Shown here one piece after another: positions 1 through 6,332 of a DNA stretch of 7,010 nt. The position numbers and the translations under genes were made by a program. How positions within the stretch are numbered: the stretch's first letter is position 1; each line of letters begins with the position of its first letter. Origin of the DNA: Bifidobacteriaceae bacterium (GTDB taxonomy: Bacteria; Actinomycetota; Actinomycetes; Actinomycetales; WQXJ01); NCBI GenBank assembly GCA_031255075.1, contig JAIRTF010000158.1, positions 1-7,010 of the forward strand. Reading direction: 5' to 3'. Under the pieces are notes generated by a model that made no database searches, had not been told where the DNA came from, and saw nothing but the letters and a program-made list of their open reading frames with translations.

Positions 1-2825
1 CGGACTTTGCCATCGGCACCGGAAACGTCTTGAATCGTCTTGGTGCCACTCCCGGCAAAGATAGCGCCGAAGGGCACCTCGTGCAGGGTCTCGAAGCCGA
101 GAGTCACACCGGGAATCGAATTGTCGAAGCGGTCTCTGGCCGTCATAACGGCTTCAACTGTGGCCCGCCCGTTGGCGAAGGCTGCAGACCGGGACACTTC
201 GAGCGAAGCCAGGGTGTGTTCCACCGAAACGTCGCCAGGTTTGAACTCGGCCCGCTGGGTTGTCCCAACCTGGCCAGCTGTGGTCCAGGCTTCGACCTCG
301 TAGACACCGGCCTTCGTGACGGTGAACTCGGTCCACGTGGCAATGCCCCCATCCGTCGGCACCGGCTGGCTGTAGGACCAGTTGGTTTCGCTGGCTTCCC
401 GGTATCGGAATGTCACCTCTACAACCGGCTGGTAGTGGTGGCCATCGCTATCAAGCAGTTCCGCCACGGCGGTGTGGAACTCCCTGTCAACTTCTTTCCG
501 CTCTGGGGCGGTCGCGATGCGGAACAGCGAACTGCCCGGCCGGAACTCTGAGTTGGTGAATTCCACCACCGCCGGCGAGCCCTCAGTGATCGAGACCCTG
601 GCTGGGGTGGAATCTACCTCAGCAGTGACGTTGAACCTTCCTAGGTTGTCTGACACCAAGATGAGGTCGGCAATCCCGTCATCGTTGGTGGCGATGCGGA
701 CCGTTGCCTGGCCACTGACCCCGCCCAGCACCCGGGTGCCGGCCGGAACGGAGAAGTACACGTCCCGTTGACGAATCACGTTGCCGCCCTCGTCGGTCAC
801 ATAGGCTCTGACCCGTTGCGGGTCCGAACCGGTGGCCTGGGCCGGCGCTCTGGGCGATTCAAGCCGGGTCCTGCCCGGTCCGGAGAAGGGCGGTCCTGGC
901 ACCATGTGGGCGGTGTCATTCAGAGCCGTACCGTTGACCACCCTGACATTGAGGCTGGTGGCCTGGCCGGTGTCCGGGTTGGTGTAGGTGACGGTAATCA
1001 GCTTGTCATCAGCTTTGGTCCCGCTGAAAGTGGCGGTGTAGATTCCATCGCCAATGTGCCTGAAGCCGCTGACAGTAATCTCGCCATCGGCTGGGCCGCT
1101 GCCGCTCAGAGCACCGGCCCGGGTGGTCACTGGATAGCCGTTGGTGCCGTATAGCTGCACCCGGATTTCGCCGGTGTCGGTGCCGTTGGCCACGACTTCT
1201 GCTTCGGAAACACTGAACCAGGTGCGCGGATCGCCTGGGTTGACATTCCGGTCATCCCAGTCCAGGAGTTTCGGTGAGCCGCCCACCGCTTGGCCAGCCA
1301 CCGTGGCAGTCAATGTGCAGTTGGAATCTGCCACGCCGGTCACCTGGTCGGCAACTTGGCCAGCCGCTGAGGTCGTGGCGGTCCGCGTGGTGGTGCCATC
1401 CGCGAACGATGCCGCGCAGCCCGCCCCGCTCAGGGTCAGAGTAACGCTTTGGCCGCCCAAGCGGTTGTGCCGCCCGGCATCCCAGGCGGTGACCCACACG
1501 GAGTATTGCTGGCCCACTTCCAGCACCGTGGGCGTACCGTCTGGATCATCATTCGGATCGCTTGGGTCATCGACTGGGTCAGATGGTGAAACCATCAGTG
1601 TCGAGGAGGAACCGCTGACTGGCGGTGCTGTGAATGGTGCGGACAGCACCTTGGTGGAGGCGTCGGCACCGTTGGTGATGTCGAACCCGCTTGGGGCGCC
1701 CCGCTGGTACGAGGCAATCAGCAGCCGGTCGCCGGCGAACTCCGAGTAGACCTTCAGCACATAGGTGCCGGTGGGGCATCCGCCATCGACCTGCGCCACT
1801 TGGCAGACAAAGGCACCGTCATTGTCAAAGTAGAGGCCCTGCCCGGCGAATGTGTCGTGATCCGCAGCCCTGACGGAGAGGACGTTGGCGGCATCGGTCA
1901 CCGGGTGCTGGTCCTGGTCCTTGACGGTCACGGTGATGGTTTGGACACCCCAGTCGGCTGGCGCTACGCCGTCTGTGGCCCGGTTGGCCAACTGGCCGGC
2001 GGTCTGTGAAACAGTCGCCTGGGAGTGCAGTTCGGCGCCGGTTCCTTCAGCGAAATAGACCAGCGCCGTGCCCAGGGTGGCCGCACCCGATTCGCCGGTG
2101 GCGGTTATCCGATAGGTGCCGCGAACGGTGGCGTCTATCACAGTGGAGCATTGGCCCTGGGTGTTGAGGGTGCAGGTGTAGGTCTGGGCCTGGCTTTCCT
2201 CGAAGAAGGCGCCGTTGGCTGCAGCACCGCTGCCGGCGGGAGCCAAGGTGAAGGTCACCGGAGCGTTGGCGACCGGCCGGGTCTGCCATTCGCCGTCGAA
2301 GTCACGCAGGTGAGCCATGCCAGTGATGGTGGCCAAATAGCCGCCGCTGCCAGGGGATTTGGGGTTGGCCGGGTCTGGCACGGGTGCGACGGTCAACTCC
2401 GAGTACTGCTCGGTCAGCGCGGCGCCTATGGTCACGTCGCAGGTCAGATCACGCCACACGGGCGTGGTCTGCCCGGCTGGTTCAATGGCGATGGTGGTCT
2501 CGGTAGCGGTGATGTCGACTTCATCATTGGTACCGGTCTTGAAGCAGCTCACCTGGTCCGGGAGGATCTTGTAGCCGCCCAGGTCAGGCTGGACGCCCGG
2601 TGAACCAACCCGAACCAGAGTCCATCTGACAGACTGGCCCAAGGAGTGGACTGCATGGGCCTGGGCCGGCCGGACATAGGCGCCATCCGCCGGCACCTTG
2701 ACACTGAAACTGTCGGTGGCGAACGGTGGCTGGGTGCGCAGGTTGAGGGCCTGAGCGAAGACGTTGGTTTCAACTCCAGCGGTTGAACGCACCCGCATGC
2801 GGATGGTGGCGCTGGTTGCGGAAAT
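1..2825 (-). other. Tandem Ig-like/invasin-type (Big_1-like) domain array of the giant protein (residues about 762 to the edge)
   Basis: About seven or eight beta-sandwich modules follow one another. Signs are repeated units of the form 'v-x-V-x-D-x-x-x-x-P-V-x-x-x-x-V-x-(F/L)' followed by 'T-x-x-x-G-x-a' and 'G-x-(Y/F)-x-(V/I)-T-A'. Examples are ITVTVKDQDQHPVTDA (near W1053), VWVTAWDAGRHNRLGG, WFSVSEAEVVANGTDTGEIR (from W1297) with GDGIYTATFSG, VRAYVTDEGGNVI (near V1437) with NLGRFNVTAEVD, and VEAVMTARDRFDNSIPGV (after H1631). A D/P-rich linker at about residues 1174-1194 splits the array. Such arrays usually act as stalks that hold a distal domain away from the cell. Boundaries are approximate because copies are divergent. 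Confidence 0.75.
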
Positions 2826-5108
2826 GGGGTGGTCTTCGATCTCCCCCTTGGGTACCCAAGATTCAGTTTCAGTGTTGGGCACGCCTCTGGACAACGGATC
2901 GACGTTCGGGTCCTGGCTGACGCGGGCCCTGATGTACATGGGGGTCGAATCGGTAATGGGGTCCACGGCGGCGGTGTATTCGCCATAGACGTAGCCACCA
3001 GTGCCGGGCGTTCCGTTCAGCAGCTGCTGGCTAAAGGTGGTGGAATATGTGCCCCCTGAATAGGGCGCCAACCAAGCTTTGGCAACACCTGTCGAGGCCA
3101 GCGTGCCTTCCACTTTGGCGCGGAACACGTAGGTTTCGCCAACGGTCAGCATGCCCCGGCTGGCCGGGTACCAGTCCAGTTCTGAGTACTGGTCATAGGT
3201 CTGGCCGGCGCGCTTGACGGCGTACCACAGGCCATCATCAGTGGCAGCATGCGGATCATAGAAACCGTCTGGCATGGTGGCGCCGCCTGGCCCTGGGGAC
3301 CGGCCGTCTTCGTAGTAGGCGGATTCGCTGCCCAGACGCAGCGTGCCCGGGTCGCCGTAGGGGCCGCCTTCTTCGTTGGTGGATTTGTAGGCGGCGGGGG
3401 CGTCGCCCCAGGAGCCGGCGTAGGAGACACCGAAGTCAGCAGTTACCACCGCGTGGTCGGTACCCATGGTCACCTTGGTGACCACGTTGGCGCCGTGAAC
3501 TGGATCAATCGGGTTGTCCACATGCTCCGGGTCAATTCCGTCATTGCGCGCACCGCGGCATTCACCGGAAGTGGTCATGGGTTGATAATCGCCCTGGGTG
3601 GTGCGGCACAGCGGTGTGACCACGTTGGGCGCCTGAGCGCCGATCTCTGTGTACTGCCCGGCCGAGGCATAGGACTGGCCGGCGTTGGCCCCATCCGCAA
3701 CCGGCGGATGGGGACGCAGATAGAACACCGAACTGGCGGACGGAAGCAAGGCCGAATAGTTGCCGCTAGCGTTTGTGGTCATAACTCCGCGCAGTTCGGG
3801 AGCGGCGCTGGGCGTCTTCTGCTCCCAAATGTCAATGACCACACCGCCTAGGCCTGCCTCGGATTCGTCTTCGTCAATGTGGCCGTCGCCATTGCGGTCA
3901 ATGTAGACCGTGCCCTCAATGACTGGAGCCACTTGGGCTGCCGCCAAGTCCAGAATGCCTGCAAACGGCTGACCGAGTGGAACGCTGGTGCCGGCCAGCG
4001 GATCCCACCGGTACATTTGGTAATTGCTGTGGCTGGTGTACAGGTCACCGTTCATGAAGGCCATGCCCCACACTGCGCCGGCAGTTCGATTTTCAAAAAT
4101 GCGAACCACCTCGTAGGACCAGTCGCTGGACAAGACTTTGCCGGTGGCCGGGTCGCGCGGCACCGTGAAGCGCACCAACGCCCAAACACTGCCGTTTCGC
4201 GCCATCCGGTAGGCATTGCCATTGGCATCGATCGCCATATCGGAGCCCAACCCCCAGCTGCCGCTAACCGATTTTCTGGCGGCCGCAGCTTCCTCGTTCA
4301 AACTGCCGCCCGCTGGCGGCGTGGCAGTAGAGGAGTGGGCCGGGCTGGCCTCAAGGCTGAGGCTCGGCGCGGCGCTGGTGCCGGAGTTGACAACCCTGAA
4401 AATCCAGAACTCTGGGTTGTCTCCGCTGGTCCCGCCGGAGAAGGTCTCTTCCGCCGCCCGAATTGTGTAAAGCTCGCCGGTGGTTTGGTTCACTTCGCCG
4501 CCCCAGGTAGCGCCGGCGCCCGGTGCGAAATCACCCGAGGTTTGGTAGCAACCCTTGTCTCCGGTAAAGACCACAGCCCCGCTGCCTCCGCCGGAGGCCC
4601 AGCCGATCTGCGCCAGTCTGGTGTCTCCTTGATGGATCAGCAGCGGACCCATCGCCAGGTTTTGCCAAGCGCCGGTGCAAGTGTTGGGGGAACCATCCGC
4701 CACGCTCTTGTCATAGCCGACCTTGGTCTGAGAAGCGATGGTCGTGCCGGACACCGCCCATGGTGTCTTGACATACTGGGGGGTGTTATTGCCGTTGGCG
4801 CCGCCTCCCAGCCACAGCGTCTCCTTGTCGAACACGCCCTCAAATTCGTTCTGATACTTGATGGCCTCGGATTTGGCAGCGCTGTTGAGGGCCTGGACCA
4901 CAACCATGCCACACAAGGCGGTGGCCGCCACCGCTCCTAGCGCGATGAACCTGGCCAGGCGACCGTTTAGCAAACCAACGCGGGGTGGACCACCTGGAGC
5001 GCCGCCCGGCGCCAATCCGACCTTGAGGTCTTGCCACCTGGCCGTTGACTGGGACCTCGGGGACGATTTCGGAGCACTGGATTCTTGACGGTTTCGGCCA
5101 ACACGCAT
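1..5108 (-). CDS. Giant exported multi-domain surface protein: propeller-like, SdrD-B-like, GEVED and Ig-like (Big_1/invasin-type) modules; C-terminus beyond window
   Basis: One frame runs without a stop from ATG at 5108 to the left edge (1702 codons plus 2 nt), so the gene is 3'-truncated by the window. The start is supported by AAAAGG 8 nt upstream. Residues 1-53 are basic and Gly/Pro/Ser-rich. Residues 54-73 are hydrophobic (FIALGAVAATALCG...), a signal peptide or signal anchor. Then follow a propeller-like region (about 80-395), an SdrD-B-like domain (about 396-562), a GEVED-type module (about 563-761) and a tandem array of Ig-like domains (about 762 to the edge). Proteins of this kind are typically secreted or wall-anchored adhesins or scaffolds; no enzymatic motif is visible. 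The sorting signal that would decide wall anchoring is outside the window. Cysteines are sparse and fall in six local pairs. The gene follows galE in the same direction but has its own leader, so it is probably transcribed separately. The reading frame is certain; the exact function is not known. Confidence 0.92.
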   Translation of the reverse strand, partial: MRVGRNRQESSAPKSSPRSQSTARWQDLKVGLAPGGAPGGPPRVGLLNGRLARFIALGAVAATALCGMVVVQALNSAAKSEAIKYQNEFEGVFDKETLWLGGGANGNNTPQYVKTPWAVSGTTIASQTKVGYDKSVADGSPNTCTGAWQNLAMGPLLIHQGDTRLAQIGWASGGGSGAVVFTGDKGCYQTSGDFAPGAGATWGGEVNQTTGELYTIRAAEETFSGGTSGDNPEFWIFRVVNSGTSAAPSLSLEASPAHSSTATPPAGGSLNEEAAAARKSVSGSWGLGSDMAIDANGNAYRMARNGSVWALVRFTVPRDPATGKVLSSDWSYEVVRIFENRTAGAVWGMAFMNGDLYTSHSNYQMYRWDPLAGTSVPLGQPFAGILDLAAAQVAPVIEGTVYIDRNGDGHIDEDESEAGLGGVVIDIWEQKTPSAAPELRGVMTTNASGNYSALLPSASSVFYLRPHPPVADGANAGQSYASAGQYTEIGAQAPNVVTPLCRTTQGDYQPMTTSGECRGARNDGIDPEHVDNPIDPVHGANVVTKVTMGTDHAVVTADFGVSYAGSWGDAPAAYKSTNEEGGPYGDPGTLRLGSESAYYEDGRSPGPGGATMPDGFYDPHAATDDGLWYAVKRAGQTYDQYSELDWYPASRGMLTVGETYVFRAKVEGTLASTGVAKAWLAPYSGGTYSTTFSQQLLNGTPGTGGYVYGEYTAAVDPITDSTPMYIRARVSQDPNVDPLSRGVPNTETESWVPKGEIEDHPISATSATIRMRVRSTAGVETNVFAQALNLRTQPPFATDSFSVKVPADGAYVRPAQAHAVHSLGQSVRWTLVRVGSPGVQPDLGGYKILPDQVSCFKTGTNDEVDITATETTIAIEPAGQTTPVWRDLTCDVTIGAALTEQYSELTVAPVPDPANPKSPGSGGYLATITGMAHLRDFDGEWQTRPVANAPVTFTLAPAGSGAAANGAFFEESQAQTYTCTLNTQGQCSTVIDATVRGTYRITATGESGAATLGTALVYFAEGTGAELHSQATVSQTAGQLANRATDGVAPADWGVQTITVTVKDQDQHPVTDAANVLSVRAADHDTFAGQGLYFDNDGAFVCQVAQVDGGCPTGTYVLKVYSEFAGDRLLIASYQRGAPSGFDITNGADASTKVLSAPFTAPPVSGSSSTLMVSPSDPVDDPSDPNDDPDGTPTVLEVGQQYSVWVTAWDAGRHNRLGGQSVTLTLSGAGCAASFADGTTTRTATTSAAGQVADQVTGVADSNCTLTATVAGQAVGGSPKLLDWDDRNVNPGDPRTWFSVSEAEVVANGTDTGEIRVQLYGTNGYPVTTRAGALSGSGPADGEITVSGFRHIGDGIYTATFSGTKADDKLITVTYTNPDTGQATSLNVRVVNGTALNDTAHMVPGPPFSGPGRTRLESPRAPAQATGSDPQRVRAYVTDEGGNVIRQRDVYFSVPAGTRVLGGVSGQATVRIATNDDGIADLILVSDNLGRFNVTAEVDSTPARVSITEGSPAVVEFTNSEFRPGSSLFRIATAPERKEVDREFHTAVAELLDSDGHHYQPVVEVTFRYREASETNWSYSQPVPTDGGIATWTEFTVTKAGVYEVEAWTTAGQVGTTQRAEFKPGDVSVEHTLASLEVSRSAAFANGRATVEAVMTARDRFDNSIPGVTLGFETLHEVPFGAIFAGSGTKTIQDVSGADGKV
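2826..3422 (-). other. GEVED-type module (residues about 563-761 of the giant protein)
   Basis: This module starts with GSWGDAPAAYKS (W567-G-D-A-P) and LRLGSESAYYEDG, matching the 'D(Y/F)GDAP-x-(S/A)Y ... LRLG ... D-x-E/D-G' opening that precedes GEVED domains. It then reads YVFRAKVEGTL, YIRARVSQDP and VPKGEIEDHPI; the last holds G755-E-I-E-D759, a conservative variant of the namesake G-E-V-E-D motif. In known proteins this domain sits in large secreted proteins next to SdrD-B and Ig-like repeats, as here. Its biochemical role is unknown. The assignment rests on the opening and closing motifs. Confidence 0.7.
3423..3923 (-). other. SdrD-B-like domain with EF-hand-type calcium loop (residues about 396-562 of the giant protein)
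   Basis: The segment opens with IEGTVYIDRNGDGHIDEDE followed by GLGGVVIDIWEQ, continues with TTNASGNYSALLPS, and closes with VVTADFGVS. These match, in order, the hallmarks of SdrD B-like repeats in Gram-positive surface proteins: G-x-V-(F/Y)-x-D-x-N-x-D-G, 'GV-x-(V/I)-x-(L/I)', 'T-(N/D)-x-x-G-x-Y', and a closing D-F-G. Residues D404, N406, D408, H410, D412 and E415 occupy the ligand positions of a 12-residue EF-hand-like loop, so calcium binding is likely by homology. It is longer than a minimal SdrD-B unit because of an insert holding C501 and C517. Confidence 0.75.
3924..4871 (-). other. N-terminal propeller-like domain of the giant protein (residues about 80-395)
   Basis: Right after the hydrophobic export segment comes a region with repeated blade-like phrases. 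The clearest are SDMAIDANGNAYRM just after W285 and VWGMAFMNGDLYTS around W347, followed by YRWDPLAGTSVPLG and ILDLAAAQ. The pattern 'observed value, display, DP-x-G, LG, DLA' is typical of six- or seven-bladed beta-propeller segments found at the N-terminus of large actinobacterial surface proteins. C144 and C187 are the only cysteines here and could form a disulfide. The fold is inferred from pattern and is not proven; blade count cannot be set by eye. A non-enzymatic binding role is possible. Confidence 0.5.
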
Positions 5109-5129
5109 GATTTTTACCTTTTAGTTATG
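5109..5129 (-). promoter_or_regulatory. Ribosome-binding site and spacer of the giant surface-protein gene
   Basis: On the minus strand AAAAGG (5122-5117) lies 8 nt before the ATG at 5108, within an A-rich stretch (TAAAAATC) likely to be unstructured. This is the best Shine-Dalgarno near any candidate start and decides for the ATG over in-frame TTG codons nearer the hydrophobic segment (for example Leu46), which lack a comparable site. Confidence 0.65.
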
Positions 5130-5155
5130 AGGGTGAGCACCTTTGCGCCAACCCT
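5130..5155 (-). promoter_or_regulatory. Stem-loop in the leader of the giant gene, just before its ribosome-binding site
   Basis: On the minus strand the arms AGGGTTGGCGC and GTGCTCACCCT enclose the loop AAAG. Ten of eleven positions pair (two are G-U) with one T-C mismatch. The stem ends 7 nt before AAAAGG and so would sit in the mRNA leader if transcription starts upstream. It could affect translation or mRNA stability, but no covariation or known riboswitch class supports a specific role. No convincing -35/-10 pair was found in 5156-5276, although the promoter should lie there. Confidence 0.4.
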
Positions 5156-5276
5156 TTAAGCCATTTCGGGGGACAGTACCGACCAACGTTACCGGCATCT
5201 GCCGCCAAACCAGAAGTCCGGTGCGTGGTATTACTCAAATCCAGCTTCCAGAGGCAGCAGACATACCCTGGTTGCC

Positions 5277-5298
5277 CCCAGACTGACCGAAGTCTGGG
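5277..5298 (-). terminator. Candidate transcription terminator after galE
   Basis: A perfect 8-bp inverted repeat, CCCAGACT and AGTCTGGG with a 6-nt loop, begins 14 nt after the galE stop codon. On the galE strand it is not followed by a T-run, so it is not a classical intrinsic terminator. U-poor hairpins at gene ends are common in actinobacteria. It separates galE from the giant gene, which agrees with two transcription units. Confidence 0.5.
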
Positions 5299-5312
5299 TT
5301 TACTAGCCGTGG

Positions 5313-6293
5313 TTAACGCAGCGTGATGCGCTTTGGTCCAGCCTGCCAGGCACGCCAGGCGGAATCGACTATGGATAGCAGGTCATGTTGTGCTTTCCAC
5401 TCAAAGACCTGCTCAATGCGGTCCACGTTGCCAACCAACACAGCCGGATCACCAGGCCGGCGCGGCTGGATCACCGGGTTCACGGCCAAGCCGCTGACCT
5501 GGCCAACCGTGTCTATCACCTGCCGGACCGAGGAGCCAAAACCGGTACCTATATTAAAGGTGTCAAACGGCCGCTCATCGCGTTCCAGGTAGCCCAACGC
5601 CGCCATGTGCGCGGTGGCGATGTCCACCACGTGCACATAGTCACGGACACAGGTGCCATCCGGCGTGGGGTAGTCATCGCCGAAGATGGCCGGCGGCCGG
5701 TCCTCATAGAGGTCTTGGAGCACCATTGGGATCAGGTTCAGGACGGCTGGGTCACCCAGATCGTCCCAACCGGCTCCGGCCACGTTGAAGTAGCGCAGGC
5801 TGATTCCCCTCAAGCCCCAGGCCCGGGCCGCGTCCCGAACCATCCATTCGCCCACCAGTTTGGACTCCCCATACGGGTTGATTGGTTTGGTGGTGGAATC
5901 TTCCGGCACTCGCTCAACTGGCGGTTGTCCATAGACTGCTGCGGAGGAAGAAAACACCAGCCGGTCCACATTCGCGCCCTGCATGGCCAGCAATAGGTTC
6001 GCCATGCCACCCACGTTCTGCTGGTAATACCAGGCCGGCCGTTCAACCGATTCACCAACCTGTTTGCGGGCCGCGATGTGCACCACGGCCGTGCAGCCAT
6101 CCAGGGCATTTTGGAGTCTGGGGATTTCCGCGGTGTCAGCCAGGTCAAGCTGAATCAACTGGGCGTCACCAACCCGGCCAGCCTCACCGTAAGACAGATC
6201 GTCAACCACAATCACTTCATGTCCAGCCCGTGTCAACAGGCGAACTATGTGGGCTCCAATGTACCCGGCACCGCCGGTGACGCAGATCGACAT
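5313..6293 (-). CDS. galE: UDP-glucose 4-epimerase (GalE)
   Basis: This complete 326-residue protein matches the usual length of the family. GalE interconverts UDP-glucose and UDP-galactose in the cytoplasm using tightly bound NAD, in the Leloir pathway and for galactose-containing surface glycans. It is an extended short-chain dehydrogenase/reductase: the Rossmann NAD motif TGGAGYIG lies at residues 6-13, FSSSAAVYG carries catalytic S117, and YGESK holds Y141 and K145. Also typical are LRYFNVAGA (167-175), DYPTPDGTCVRDYVHVVD (207-224), FNIGTG (246-251) and RRPGDPAVLV (278-287). The ATG at 6293 is chosen because the NAD motif then begins at the normal distance; GGAG lies 2 nt before it, closer than usual. 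An in-frame GTG at 6329 would add 12 residues and has no clear ribosome-binding site. It follows the metal transporter gene after 39 nt, suggesting one operon. Confidence 0.97.
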   Translation of the reverse strand: MSICVTGGAGYIGAHIVRLLTRAGHEVIVVDDLSYGEAGRVGDAQLIQLDLADTAEIPRLQNALDGCTAVVHIAARKQVGESVERPAWYYQQNVGGMANLLLAMQGANVDRLVFSSSAAVYGQPPVERVPEDSTTKPINPYGESKLVGEWMVRDAARAWGLRGISLRYFNVAGAGWDDLGDPAVLNLIPMVLQDLYEDRPPAIFGDDYPTPDGTCVRDYVHVVDIATAHMAALGYLERDERPFDTFNIGTGFGSSVRQVIDTVGQVSGLAVNPVIQPRRPGDPAVLVGNVDRIEQVFEWKAQHDLLSIVDSAWRAWQAGPKRITLR

Positions 6294-6332
6294 GACTCCA
6301 ATGCTAGCTGAGCCGGCTCTGGGACCCACTGC

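Noticed and set aside
3879..4940. A 353-codon open frame on the plus strand opposite the giant gene, with several other plus-strand frames of 100-200 codons at 30-4940.
   Set aside because: Their translations are low-complexity, Gly/Ala/Arg/His-rich and match no family, while the minus-strand frame is continuous and has recognisable modules. They are mirror frames produced by codon bias of the giant gene.
5117..5190. Resemblance of GGCGCAAAGGTGC in the leader to part of a c-di-GMP riboswitch.
   Set aside because: The paired helices and the conserved 5' half of that riboswitch cannot be made from the surrounding bases; only a short string is shared.
5110..5276. Possible sigma-70-like promoter elements on the minus strand, such as TTGGCG with CATAAC about 16 nt later.
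   Set aside because: That pair would start transcription inside the ribosome-binding site. Other candidate boxes match the consensus poorly or have bad spacing, so no promoter is called.
5385..6280. Plus-strand open frames opposite galE.
   Set aside because: They are antisense to a fully conserved GalE sequence and show no protein-like motifs of their own.
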